Positions 56,171-64,000 of a stretch of 64,000 nucleotides of DNA are shown here, piece by piece. The notes beneath the pieces were generated by a model. That model worked only from the letters and a program-made list of their open reading frames with translations. It was not told the DNA's origin and did no database searches. Origin of the DNA: Streptomyces sp. HUAS YS2. GTDB taxonomy: Bacteria > Actinomycetota > Actinomycetes > Streptomycetales > Streptomycetaceae. The translations under genes and the position numbers were made by a program. The stretch spans positions 5,489,001-5,553,000 of the forward strand of contig NZ_CP137573.1 in the NCBI RefSeq assembly GCF_033343995.1. Direction: 5' to 3'. How positions within the stretch are numbered: position 1 is the stretch's first letter; each line of letters opens with the position of its first letter.

Positions 56171-58903
56171 CTACGCGTCGCCTCCCGCGGCGCCCGGGTC
56201 CGCGGCGGCCACGTCGAGCAGCTGGTAGCGGTCCACGGCCTGCTTCAGCGCCGAGCGGTCCACCTTGCCGGCCCTGGCCAGCTCGGTGAGCACGGCCAGG
56301 ACGATCGACTGGGCGTCGATGTGGAAGTAGCGGCGGGCGGCGCCGCGGGTGTCCGCGAAGCCGAAGCCGTCCGCGCCCAGCGAGGTGTACGGGCCGGGCA
56401 CCCAGCGCGAGATCTGGTCCGGGACCGAACGCATCCAGTCGGAGACCGCCACGAACGGCCCCTCGGCGCCCTGGAGCTTGCGGGTCACGTACGGGACGCG
56501 CTGCTCCTCCTCGGGGTGGAGCAGGTTGTGCTCGTCCACCGCGACGGCCTCGCGGCGCAGCTCGTTCCACGAGGTCGCCGACCAGACGTCCGCCCGGACG
56601 TTCCACTCCTCGGCGAGGATCCGCTGGGCCTCGATCGCCCACGGCACGCCGACGCCGGAGGCCATGATCTGCGCCGGGATCGCCCCGGACTCGCCCCGCT
56701 TGTAGAGGTGGATGCCCTTGAGGATGCCGTCGACGTCCACGTCCTCCGGCTCGGCCGGGTGCTGGATCGGCTCGTTGTAGACCGTCAGGTAGTAGAAGAC
56801 GTCCTCGGCCTCCGGGCCGTACATGCGCCGCAGGCCGTCCTTGACGATGTGCGCGATCTCGAAGCCGAAGGCCGGGTCGTACGCGACACAGCCCGGGTTC
56901 GTCGAAGCCAGCAGCTGCGAGTGCCCGTCGGCGTGCTGCAGGCCCTCGCCGGTCAGCGTCGTACGGCCGGCGGTCGCGCCCAGCACGAAGCCGCGGGCGA
57001 GCTGGTCGGCCATCTGCCAGAACTGGTCGCCGGTCCGCTGGAAGCCGAACATCGAGTAGAAGACGTACACCGGGATCAGCGGCTCGCCGTGCGTGGCGTA
57101 CGCCGAACCGGCCGCGATCAGCGAGGCGGTGCAGCCGGCCTCGGAGATGCCGTCGTGCAGCATCTGGCCGGTCGGGGACTCCTTGTACGCGAGCAGCAGC
57201 TCGCGGTCCACGGCCTCGTACTGCTGACCCAGCGGGTTGTAGATCTTGGCGCTCGGGAAGAAGGAGTCCATGCCGAACGTGCGGTACTCGTCCGGCGCGA
57301 TCAGCACGAACCGCTTGCCGATCTCCTTGTCCCGCATCAGGTCCTTGAGCAGCCGGACGAACGCCATCGTGGTGGCGATCGACTGCTGGCCCGATCCCTT
57401 CTTCACCGCCGCGTAGGTCTTCTCGTCCGGCAGGACCAGCGGCTTGGCGCGGACCACACGCGTGGGCACGTACCCGCCGAGCGCCTTGCGGCGGTCGTGC
57501 ATGTACTGGATCTCTTCCGAGTTCCGGCCGGGGTGGTAGTACGGCGGCAGGCCGCTCTCCAGCTGCTGGTCCGTGATCGGGATGTGCAGCCGGTCGCGGA
57601 AGCCCTTGAGGTCGTCGACCGTCAGCTTCTTCATCTGGTGGGTCGCGTTGCGGCCCTCGAAGTTGGGGCCGAGCGTCCAGCCCTTGATGGTCTTGGCGAG
57701 GATCACCGTCGGCTGGCCCTTGTGCGCCTTGGCCGCCGAGAACGCCGCGAAGATCTTCTTGTGGTCGTGACCGCCGCGACCCAGGTGCAGGATCTGGTCG
57801 TCGGTCATGTTCTCGACCATGGCCCGCAGCCGGTGGTCGTCGCCGAAGAAGTGGTCGCGGATGTAGGCGCCGGTCTCCGTCGCGTACGTCTGGTACTGGC
57901 CGTCCGGCGTCGTGTTCATCCGGTTGACCAGCACGCCGTCGCGGTCCTGCGCGAGCAGCGGGTCCCAGGAGCGGTCCCAGACCAGCTTGATGACGTTCCA
58001 GCCGGCCCCGCGGAAGACCGACTCCAGCTCCTGGATGATCTTGCCGTTGCCACGCACCGGACCGTCGAGCCGCTGCAGGTTGCAGTTGACGACGAAGGTG
58101 AGGTTGTCCAGGTTCTCCCGGGCCGCGATGGTCAGCTGGCCGAGCGACTCCGGCTCGTCCATCTCGCCGTCGCCGAGGAACGCCCAGACGTGCGACTTGG
58201 AGGTGTCGGCGATGCCGCGCGCCTCCATGTAGCGGTTCATCCGCGCCTGGTAGATCGCGCCCAGCGGGCCGAGGCCCATGGAGACGGTCGGGAACTCCCA
58301 GAAGCCCGGCATCAGCCGCGGGTGCGGATACGACGACAGGCCGTTGGGGAACTTCGACTTCTCCTGGCGGAACGCGTCGAGCTGCGTCTCGTTCAGCCGG
58401 TCCAGCAGGAACGCGCGGGCGTAGATCCCGGGGGAGGCGTGCCCCTGGAAGAAGATCTGGTCGCCGCCGTCGCCCTCGTCCTTGCCCCGGAAGAAGTGGT
58501 TGAAGCCGACGTCGTACAGCGAGGCGGAGGAGGCGAACGTGGCGATGTGACCGCCGACCCCGATGCCCGGACGCTGGGCGCGGGAGACCATCACCGCGGC
58601 GTTCCAGCGGGTGGCGTTGAGGACCTTGCGCTCGATCTCCTCGTTGCCGGGGAAGAACGGCTCGTCCTTGGTGGCGATGGTGTTGACGTAGTCCGTGCTG
58701 CGCATCTCGGGCACGGCCACGCGCTTCTCGCGGGCCCGCTCGATCAGGCGGAGCATCAGGTAGCGGGCCCGCTCACGGCCGCGCTCGTCGACGGCCGCGT
58801 CGAGCGAGTCGAGCCATTCCCGGGTCTCCTCGGGATCGAAATCCGGGACCTGGCTGGGCAGGCCGCCAATGATGATCGGGTTGCGATCGGATCCGGAAGC
58901 CAC
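56171..58903 (-). CDS. aceE: pyruvate dehydrogenase E1 component, homodimeric
   Basis: A 910-residue thiamine-diphosphate enzyme that decarboxylates pyruvate and acetylates the lipoyl group of E2, feeding the citrate cycle and fatty-acid synthesis. The TPP/Mg motif is FLGDGEMDEPES ... LTFVVNCNLQRLDGP. Histidines expected near the cofactor are in GVGGHIATFASSASLYDVGF and FQGHASPGIYARAF. Length and sequence fit the AceE family, not the alpha2beta2 type. GTG 58903 with GAAGGA upstream begins ASGSDRNPIIIGGLPSQ. The E2 and E3 genes are not in the window. It is divergent from a DUF3052 gene across 418 bp. Confidence 0.96.
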   Translation of the reverse strand: MASGSDRNPIIIGGLPSQVPDFDPEETREWLDSLDAAVDERGRERARYLMLRLIERAREKRVAVPEMRSTDYVNTIATKDEPFFPGNEEIERKVLNATRWNAAVMVSRAQRPGIGVGGHIATFASSASLYDVGFNHFFRGKDEGDGGDQIFFQGHASPGIYARAFLLDRLNETQLDAFRQEKSKFPNGLSSYPHPRLMPGFWEFPTVSMGLGPLGAIYQARMNRYMEARGIADTSKSHVWAFLGDGEMDEPESLGQLTIAARENLDNLTFVVNCNLQRLDGPVRGNGKIIQELESVFRGAGWNVIKLVWDRSWDPLLAQDRDGVLVNRMNTTPDGQYQTYATETGAYIRDHFFGDDHRLRAMVENMTDDQILHLGRGGHDHKKIFAAFSAAKAHKGQPTVILAKTIKGWTLGPNFEGRNATHQMKKLTVDDLKGFRDRLHIPITDQQLESGLPPYYHPGRNSEEIQYMHDRRKALGGYVPTRVVRAKPLVLPDEKTYAAVKKGSGQQSIATTMAFVRLLKDLMRDKEIGKRFVLIAPDEYRTFGMDSFFPSAKIYNPLGQQYEAVDRELLLAYKESPTGQMLHDGISEAGCTASLIAAGSAYATHGEPLIPVYVFYSMFGFQRTGDQFWQMADQLARGFVLGATAGRTTLTGEGLQHADGHSQLLASTNPGCVAYDPAFGFEIAHIVKDGLRRMYGPEAEDVFYYLTVYNEPIQHPAEPEDVDVDGILKGIHLYKRGESGAIPAQIMASGVGVPWAIEAQRILAEEWNVRADVWSATSWNELRREAVAVDEHNLLHPEEEQRVPYVTRKLQGAEGPFVAVSDWMRSVPDQISRWVPGPYTSLGADGFGFADTRGAARRYFHIDAQSIVLAVLTELARAGKVDRSALKQAVDRYQLLDVAAADPGAAGGDA

Positions 58904-59321
58904 GCTGTTCCTTCGCTGTTCGGTGGAGCCACGGGTGACGGGTCGGTTGCCGGCGGTGTCGAGGAACCATCGTGTACCCCGTGGACCCAAACGTCATCTC
59001 TACCGGGAGGTAACCCCCCGGGCGCCGCCCGGTCGGTCAAATCGCAACCTTACGCCCAACCCGCGCATGCGTTTCGTCGGTGAGTTCGGCAGACTGAAGC
59101 CGCGGAAGGTTGTAAACCAGGACGAAGGGTGTGGGTGCGATCACGGAGCGTACGGTCCGGCTCCCGGAGGTTGCGGCGAGACGGCCCCAAACGTCACCGT
59201 TTCGGCGGTCTCGGTGGCCGGGTACTTGCGCGATCCGCCCAGCCCGTGTGGACTACGGCCAACACCGTGCGCACGCGCGCGGGCCGCAACACAATTCCCG
59301 AAAACGATCAGGAGGCAAGCC
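58904..59321. other. 418-bp divergent intergenic region, aceE / DUF3052
   Basis: No gene is supported here. It must hold promoters for both flanking genes. A GC-rich inverted segment (CCGGGCGCC...GCCCGG) lies near 59020, and TTGACC is present on the minus strand near 59037; I could not define confident -35/-10 pairs or a regulator site. Confidence 0.6.
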
Positions 59322-59744
59322 GTGAGCGCGACCGCGGACCACGCGGAGGAGCGGACCAACCCGGCTGCAAGGCTGGGGTTCGAGCCCGGACAGGTGGTCC
59401 AGGAGATCGGCTACGACGACGACGTCGATCAGGATCTCCGTGAAGGCATCGAGTCCACCATCGGTCAGGAACTCGTGGACGAGGACTACGACGACGTCGC
59501 GGACGTCGTGCTGCTGTGGTTCCGTGACGAGGACGGTGATCTCACCGACGCCCTGGTGGACGCCATCGGTCTCCTTGAGGACGGCGGCAACGTGTGGCTG
59601 CTGACCCCGAAGACCGGCCGCGACGGCTACATCGAGCCGAGCGACATCAGCGATGCCGCGCAGACAGCTGGTCTCTCCCAGACCAAGAGCATCAGCGTCG
59701 CGAAGGACTGGACGGGCACCCGCCTGGCCACCCCGAAGCGCTGA
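59322..59744 (+). CDS. DUF3052 protein
   Basis: A 140-residue soluble, acidic protein of a family restricted to actinobacteria. Patterns: LGFEPGQVVQEIGYDDDVDQ, DYDDVADVVLLWFRDEDGDL, WLLTPKTGRDGYIEPSDISD. The function is unknown; members have been linked to stress or cell-wall phenotypes, but I cannot confirm this. The GTG at 59322 has AGGAGG 6 bp upstream. A strong terminator follows. Confidence 0.93.
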   Translation: MSATADHAEERTNPAARLGFEPGQVVQEIGYDDDVDQDLREGIESTIGQELVDEDYDDVADVVLLWFRDEDGDLTDALVDAIGLLEDGGNVWLLTPKTGRDGYIEPSDISDAAQTAGLSQTKSISVAKDWTGTRLATPKR

Positions 59745-59760
59745 TCCCCCGACGCTGCAC

Positions 59761-59796
59761 CGGAGCCCCCGCCGAATACGTTCGGCGGGGGCTCCG
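59761..59796 (+). terminator. terminator of the DUF3052 gene
   Basis: Perfect 16-bp stem CGGAGCCCCCGCCGAA with loop TACG, 16 bp after the stop codon. Confidence 0.9.
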
Positions 59797-59847
59797 TGCG
59801 TAGGCTGGGGGTTCACCACTTCGGCGCAGTGAAGGGAAACGTCTGTC

Positions 59848-60306
59848 ATGACGATCGAGGTCGGCACCAAGGCCCCGGACTTCGAGCTCAAGGACAACCA
59901 CGGCCGCACCGTGAGGCTCTCCGACTTCCACGGCGAGAAGAACGTGGTGCTCCTCTTCTACCCCTTCGCCTTCACCGGCGTGTGCACGGGCGAACTGTGC
60001 GAGCTGCGCGACAACCTGCCGAAGTTCGTCAACGACGACACCCAGCTCCTCGCCGTCTCCAACGACTCGATCCACACCCTGCGCGTCTTCGCCGACCAGG
60101 AGGGCCTCGACTACCCGCTGCTCTCCGACTTCTGGAAGCACGGCGAGGCTTCGCGCGCCTACGGCGTCTTCGACGAGGACAAGGGCTGCGCCGTGCGCGG
60201 CACGTTCATCATCGACAAGGAGGGCGTCGTCCGCTGGACCGTCGTCAACGCCCTGCCGGACGCCCGCGACCTGAACGACTACCTCAAGGCGCTCGACACC
60301 CTCTGA
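59848..60306 (+). CDS. AhpE/BCP-type peroxiredoxin
   Basis: A 152-residue thiol peroxidase. The peroxidatic cysteine is Cys46 in YPFAFTGVCTGELCELRD, with a second Cys51 five residues later. The TPAVC motif of the family is TGVC here. The size fits the one-cysteine AhpE group of actinobacteria; the electron donor would be mycothiol/mycoredoxin. The Cys51 position could allow an intrasubunit disulfide. It precedes the Ter genes in the same direction. Confidence 0.93.
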   Translation: MTIEVGTKAPDFELKDNHGRTVRLSDFHGEKNVVLLFYPFAFTGVCTGELCELRDNLPKFVNDDTQLLAVSNDSIHTLRVFADQEGLDYPLLSDFWKHGEASRAYGVFDEDKGCAVRGTFIIDKEGVVRWTVVNALPDARDLNDYLKALDTL

Positions 60307-60435
60307 TCCGGCGTCCCGCGGCCCGACACCCTGCAAAAGACTGCCCTGGCCGGGAACCGCTCACTAGGATCCAATCGTTGATCCGATGCCAACGCACGAC
60401 GGGGGCGCTGCCCCTGGAAACCAATGGAGGGACTC

Positions 60436-61011
60436 GTGGGAGTCAGCCTCAGCAAGGGCGGCAACGTCTCGCTGACCAAGGAGGCCCCTGGCCTGACCGC
60501 CGTCACCGTCGGTCTCGGCTGGGACGTCCGCACCACCACCGGAACGGACTTCGACCTGGACGCCAGCGCCATTCTGGTGAGCGCGGAGGGCAAGGTCCGC
60601 AATGACCAGGACTTCGTGTTCTTCAACAACCTGAAGAGCGCGGACGGCTCGGTCGAGCACACCGGCGACAACCTCACCGGTGAGGGCGAGGGTGACGACG
60701 AGCAGGTCAAGGTCAACCTGGCCGGCGTCCCGCAGGACGTCGCCAAGATCGTCTTCCCGGTGTCGATCTACGACGCCGAGAACCGCCAGCAGTCCTTCGG
60801 CCAGGTGCGCAACGCGTTCATCCGCGTCGTGAACCAGGCCGGCGGCGCCGAGATCGCCCGGTACGACCTCTCCGAGGACGCCTCGACCGAGACCGCCATG
60901 GTCTTCGGCGAGCTGTACCGCAACGGCGACGAGTGGAAGTTCCGCGCCGTCGGACAGGGGTATGCCTCGGGTCTGCGCGGTATCGCGGCGGACTTCGGCG
61001 TCAACGTCTGA
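60436..61011 (+). CDS. terD: TerD-family stress protein 1
   Basis: 191 residues, standard TerD length. The calcium-binding motifs are GTDFDLDASAILV and the acidic loop HTGDNLTGEGEGDDEQ; the N-terminus GVSLSKGGNVSLTKEAP is the family signature. TerD proteins bind Ca2+ and are implicated in tellurite, oxidative-stress and phage responses, and in Streptomyces development. The GTG at 60436 has GGAGG 5 bp upstream, preferred to ATG 60424. A near-duplicate follows. Confidence 0.95.
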   Translation: MGVSLSKGGNVSLTKEAPGLTAVTVGLGWDVRTTTGTDFDLDASAILVSAEGKVRNDQDFVFFNNLKSADGSVEHTGDNLTGEGEGDDEQVKVNLAGVPQDVAKIVFPVSIYDAENRQQSFGQVRNAFIRVVNQAGGAEIARYDLSEDASTETAMVFGELYRNGDEWKFRAVGQGYASGLRGIAADFGVNV

Positions 61012-61027
61012 GTCGCGCACCCGACAC

Positions 61028-61062
61028 CGTCCGGCGCCGCACGTTCCGTGCGGCGCCGGACG
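61028..61062 (+). terminator. strong hairpin between the two terD genes
   Basis: Perfect 16-bp stem CGTCCGGCGCCGCACG with loop TTC, 16 bp past terD 1 and about 40 bp before terD 2. It may terminate or partly attenuate read-through between the paralogues. Confidence 0.8.
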
Positions 61063-61103
61063 TGCCTGTAGGAGAAACACCTGACCGGGGAGGAACCATC
61101 GTC

Positions 61104-61679
61104 ATGGGCGTCACGCTCGCCAAGGGAGGCAACGTCTCCCTCTCCAAGGCCGCACCCAATCTCACCCAGGTGCTCGTCGGCCTCGGCTGGGACGCACGCT
61201 CGACCACCGGAGCGGACTTCGACCTCGACGCCAGCGCGCTGCTGTGCCAGTCGGGGCGCGTGCTCGGGGACGAGTACTTCGTCTTCTACAACAACCTCAG
61301 GAGCCCCGAGGGCTCGGTCGAGCACACCGGTGACAACCTCACCGGCGAGGGGGACGGCGACGACGAGTCGCTCATCGTGGACCTGACGAGGGTTCCGACG
61401 TACTGCGACAAGATCATCTTTCCGGTCTCGATCCACGAGGCGGACAACCGCGGCCAGACTTTCGGCCAGGTCAGCAATGCGTTCATCCGCGTGGTGAACC
61501 AGGCCGACGGTCAGGAACTCGCGCGCTACGACCTCTCCGAGGACGCCTCCACCGAAACCGCGATGATCTTCGGCGAGCTCTACCGCTACAACGGCGAATG
61601 GAAGTTCAGGGCGGTAGGTCAGGGGTACGCGTCCGGGCTCCGGGGCATCGCTCTAGACTTCGGGGTCAACGTTTCGTAA
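61104..61679 (+). CDS. terD: TerD-family stress protein 2
   Basis: 191 residues, clearly a tandem paralogue of terD 1: GADFDLDASALL, HTGDNLTGEGDGDDES, and the shared C-terminal RAVGQGYASGLRGIA. Conserved acidic residues for Ca2+ are kept. It differs mainly around residues 50-65 and 98-118 (DLTRVPTYCDKIIFPVSIHE). GGAGG precedes the ATG. The gene is 30 bp from the DUF475 gene, so the two are likely one transcript. Confidence 0.95.
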   Translation: MGVTLAKGGNVSLSKAAPNLTQVLVGLGWDARSTTGADFDLDASALLCQSGRVLGDEYFVFYNNLRSPEGSVEHTGDNLTGEGDGDDESLIVDLTRVPTYCDKIIFPVSIHEADNRGQTFGQVSNAFIRVVNQADGQELARYDLSEDASTETAMIFGELYRYNGEWKFRAVGQGYASGLRGIALDFGVNVS

Positions 61680-61709
61680 AGCCGCGTACTTAAGACGATG
61701 GGGTAGACA

Positions 61710-62858
61710 GTGGTTCTGAAAACCTTCGGCTGGTCGTTCGCCATTACGGCGCTCGGTCTGGTCGCAGCGGTGCTCTACGGGGGGTGGGAAGCGTTCGGGA
61801 TCGTCGCGATCCTGTGCGTCCTCGAGATCTCGCTGTCCTTCGACAATGCGGTGGTCAACGCCGGAATCCTGAAGAAGATGAATGCCTTCTGGCAGAAGAT
61901 CTTCCTCACCATCGGTGTGCTCATCGCCGTCTTCGGCATGCGACTGGTCTTCCCCGTCGTGATCGTCGCCATCAGCGCCAAGATCGGCCCCATCGAGGCC
62001 GTCGATCTCGCGTTCAACGATGCCGATCGCTACCAGGAACTCGTGACCGACGCGCATCCGTCGATCGCGGCCTTCGGTGGCATGTTCCTGCTGATGATCT
62101 TCCTCGACTTCATCTTCGAGGAGCGCGACATCCAGTGGCTGCGCTGGATCGAGCGGCCGCTGGCCAAGCTCGGCAAGGTCGACATGCTGTCGGTCTGCAT
62201 CGCCCTGATCGTCCTCCTGGTCAGCGCCATGACGTTCGCGACCAACGCCCACCAGCACGGTGGCGCGCACGCCGACAAGGCCCAGACGGTGCTCATCTCC
62301 GGCATCGCCGGTCTGATCACGTACCTCATCGTCGGCGGTCTCTCCGGCTACTTCGAGAACAAGCTCGAAGAGGAGGAGGAGCGCGAGCACGAGGCCGAGG
62401 AAGAGGCCGTGCGCAGCGGCAAGCAGGTGACGGTCGTCCAGCTGGCCGGCAAGGCCGCCTTCTTCATGTTCCTCTACCTTGAGGTCCTGGACGCGTCGTT
62501 CTCCTTCGACGGTGTCATCGGCGCCTTCGCCATCACCAACGACATCGTCCTGATGGCGCTCGGCCTCGGCGTCGGCGCCATGTACGTCCGTTCGCTCACG
62601 GTCTACCTGGTCCGCCAGGGCACCCTGGACGACTACGTCTACCTGGAGCACGGCGCCCACTACGCCATCGGCGCGCTGGCCGTCCTCCTCATGGTGACGA
62701 TCCAGTACCAGATCCCCGAGGTCGTCACCGGCCTCATCGGTGTCGCGCTGATCGCCTGGTCCTTCTGGTCCTCGGTGCGCCGCAACAAGCGGCTCGCGGA
62801 TGCCGAGGGAAACGCTGACGCCCCGGGCGACAAGACCGAGGTGTCGTCGGGGGTGTGA
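61710..62858 (+). CDS. DUF475/TerC-like integral membrane protein
   Basis: A 382-residue polytopic protein with about nine helices. Family motifs EISLSFDNAVVNAGIL (residues ~39-54) and LDASFSFDGVIGAFAIT (~255-272) carry paired acidic residues in membrane helices, as in TerC, thought to bind metal ions. A highly charged cytosolic loop (ENKLEEEEEREHEAEEEAVR) separates the two halves. GTG start at 61710. In actinobacteria it usually follows terD genes; it probably forms the membrane partner of the TerD proteins. Confidence 0.92.
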   Translation: MVLKTFGWSFAITALGLVAAVLYGGWEAFGIVAILCVLEISLSFDNAVVNAGILKKMNAFWQKIFLTIGVLIAVFGMRLVFPVVIVAISAKIGPIEAVDLAFNDADRYQELVTDAHPSIAAFGGMFLLMIFLDFIFEERDIQWLRWIERPLAKLGKVDMLSVCIALIVLLVSAMTFATNAHQHGGAHADKAQTVLISGIAGLITYLIVGGLSGYFENKLEEEEEREHEAEEEAVRSGKQVTVVQLAGKAAFFMFLYLEVLDASFSFDGVIGAFAITNDIVLMALGLGVGAMYVRSLTVYLVRQGTLDDYVYLEHGAHYAIGALAVLLMVTIQYQIPEVVTGLIGVALIAWSFWSSVRRNKRLADAEGNADAPGDKTEVSSGV

Positions 62859-62886
62859 CACCCCGGAGTATGAGGAACGCTTCTCT

Positions 62887-62917
62887 GCGGGGCGGCCGGT
62901 TCACCCGGCCGCCCCGC
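62887..62917 (+). terminator. terminator of the DUF475 gene
   Basis: GCGGGGCGGCCGG / CCGGCCGCCCCGC, perfect 13-bp stem with a 5-nt loop, 28 bp after the stop. Confidence 0.85.
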
Positions 62918-62975
62918 GGCTCATGTCAGGACACGTGGACAGCGGCACGGCGGGACAGGTGGGGGTGGGGGAGGC

Positions 62976-63713
62976 ATGGCCTTCTGGGACAGTCTGTGGC
63001 GGGGCAGGGACGCCCAGTTCGACTCAGGCAGCGCGGCGAGCAACGCCATCGAGCTGACCAAGCGGCGTCCGTCGGTCTCCCTGACCAAACAGGGCGCCGC
63101 CACCGGCAACCTGCGGGTCAACCTCTCCTGGCGGATGCGCACCTCGGACATCGAGGGCCGCTCCAAGCAGAGCGGCCGGCTGCTGCGGAACCCGTCCAAG
63201 CTCTTCAAGCCCGAGGTCGTCCAGGGGCACACCCAGGGCGTCGTCAACGTCGACCTGGACATCGGCTGCCTCTACGAGCTCACCGACGGCAGCAAGGGCG
63301 TCGTGCAGCCGCTCGGCAGCTACTTCGGCGACGTGAACGCGCCGCCGTACGTGAAGCTCAGCGGCGACGACCGGTTCGGCTCGCCCTCCGGCGAGACGAT
63401 CTACGTCAACCTCGACCACCGGGACAAGATCAAGCGGCTGCTGTTCTTCGTCTACATCTACGACCAGACGCCCGCCTTCGATCGCACCCACGCCAAGATG
63501 ACGCTCTACCCGAGCAACGGCCCCCGGATCGAGATCGAACTGGACGAGCGCGCCCCGCAGGCCCGCTCGTGCGCCGTGTTCAGCGTGGAGAACGTCAAGG
63601 ACGAACTCACGGTCCGCCGGGAGGTCAAGTTCGTCTACGGGTTCCAGGCCGAACTGGACCGGCTCTACGGCTGGGGTCTCCAGTGGGGCCGCGGTTTCAA
63701 GACGAAGGCCTGA
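62976..63713 (+). CDS. TerD-like protein 3, divergent
   Basis: A 245-residue protein related to TerD but more divergent and longer. It has IELTKRRPSVSLTKQG near the N-terminus, NVDLDIGCLYELTDGSKG in place of the Ca2+-motif DFDLDASA, and HRDKIKRLLFFVYIYDQTP. The acidic loop before the second motif is much reduced, so Ca2+ binding may be altered. It starts after the DUF475 terminator, so it is probably expressed separately. Confidence 0.87.
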   Translation: MAFWDSLWRGRDAQFDSGSAASNAIELTKRRPSVSLTKQGAATGNLRVNLSWRMRTSDIEGRSKQSGRLLRNPSKLFKPEVVQGHTQGVVNVDLDIGCLYELTDGSKGVVQPLGSYFGDVNAPPYVKLSGDDRFGSPSGETIYVNLDHRDKIKRLLFFVYIYDQTPAFDRTHAKMTLYPSNGPRIEIELDERAPQARSCAVFSVENVKDELTVRREVKFVYGFQAELDRLYGWGLQWGRGFKTKA

Positions 63714-63752
63714 CGCGTGGCGGCGGAGCCGGTCTTAGCGGCGGTCGTCCCC

Positions 63753-64000
63753 CTACGGGCGGACGAACTGGGGGCCCATCGGCGGCAGCCGGAACTCCGG
63801 CGCGGGGCCGGGCGGCGCGGACGCCGTGACGGGCTGCGGATAGCCGTAGGCGGGCATCGGGGCCGGCGGAACGGCGGGCTGCGGCGGGATCGGGGTGTGC
63901 ACCACCGTCGCGTCGGCGTCCGGACCGGAGGGGGCCGGACCGGAGGGGACCGGAGTGCCGTTCACGGCCGGCTCCTCGGCCGCCTCGTCCACCGAGATGC
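63753..64000 (-). CDS. C-terminal part of an unidentified Pro/Ala-rich protein
   Basis: An open minus-strand frame enters from the right edge and ends at 63753 (TAG). The visible end is Pro/Ala/Gly-rich and disordered (VVHTPIPPQPAVPPAPMPAY, ending FRLPPMGPQFVRP). GTG at 63992 could be a start, but the frame stays open beyond it (IS before VDEAAEE), so it is more likely the tail of a longer gene convergent with the Ter cluster. No domain is visible. Confidence 0.55.
   Translation of the reverse strand, partial: ISVDEAAEEPAVNGTPVPSGPAPSGPDADATVVHTPIPPQPAVPPAPMPAYGYPQPVTASAPPGPAPEFRLPPMGPQFVRP

Noticed and set aside
59848..63713. Calling the Ter cluster a phage-defence island
   Set aside because: No nuclease, helicase or toxin genes nearby and the neighbours are core genes; a stress-response role is the safer reading.

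Overview
The window is chromosomal DNA from a Streptomyces or a very close actinomycete. It has very high GC with strong third-position GC bias, many GTG starts, ATGA/GTGA stop-start overlaps, and actinobacterial-only families (FasR, DUF3145, DUF3052, an Mbl-type MreB paralogue). From memory, the gene content matches the Streptomyces coelicolor region holding aceE, the fabD-fabH-acpP-fabF cluster, matB and mbl, read here in the opposite direction. I saw no phage, plasmid, IS element, CRISPR array or secondary-metabolite core enzyme, so this looks like core chromosome.

Layout. 1-2.7 kb: edge of an ABC exporter, xylulokinase, a small YtxH-like protein, two tRNA-Asn genes and one CAT-anticodon tRNA. 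2.7-7.9 kb: Tat-exported phospholipase C, divergent ohr/ohrR with a near-perfect operator palindrome, then GNAT and MFS genes. 7.9-13.7 kb: matB with a fused carboxyltransferase, and mbl coupled to a GAF histidine kinase whose ATPase domain looks degenerate. 14-20.4 kb: two proteins of unknown function, a MarR/oxidoreductase/second Ohr cluster, a Ser/Thr kinase and an EI24 protein. 20.4-27.9 kb: nitrilase-LysR, a dehydrogenase, TetR with a GH3 beta-glucosidase, an SGNH lipoprotein and DUF3145. 28-35 kb: a PQQ-propeller membrane protein facing the fatty-acid operon fabD-fabH-acpP-fabF and its activator fasR.

35-45.2 kb: a pirin, then a possible cell-envelope block (L,D-transpeptidase, FemX-like, MurJ-like, response regulator-kinase-lipoprotein, serine hydrolase), then MerR with an aldo/keto reductase. 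45.2-54.8 kb: membrane acyltransferase, two DUF1023 hydrolases either side of a NarL-type two-component system and a DUF4429 protein, then TetR with a 14-TM exporter. 54.9-64 kb: I36 inhibitor-like protein, potassium channel, aceE, DUF3052, an AhpE-type peroxiredoxin and a Ter cluster (terD, terD, DUF475, terD-like). Several blocks address thiol, peroxide or electrophile stress (two Ohr systems, MerR-AKR, peroxiredoxin, Ter).

The most unusual structure is at 29.68-30.12 kb. The 3' end of fabF, stop codon included, is repeated downstream as three 129-bp tandem units, and the farthest copy ends next to what looks like the original terminator. The tails differ only at positions that would be silent in FabF. 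This resembles att-type tail regeneration or repeated 3'-end duplication. Smaller direct repeats spanning a stop codon occur after DUF3145, the aldo/keto reductase and the DUF4429 gene.
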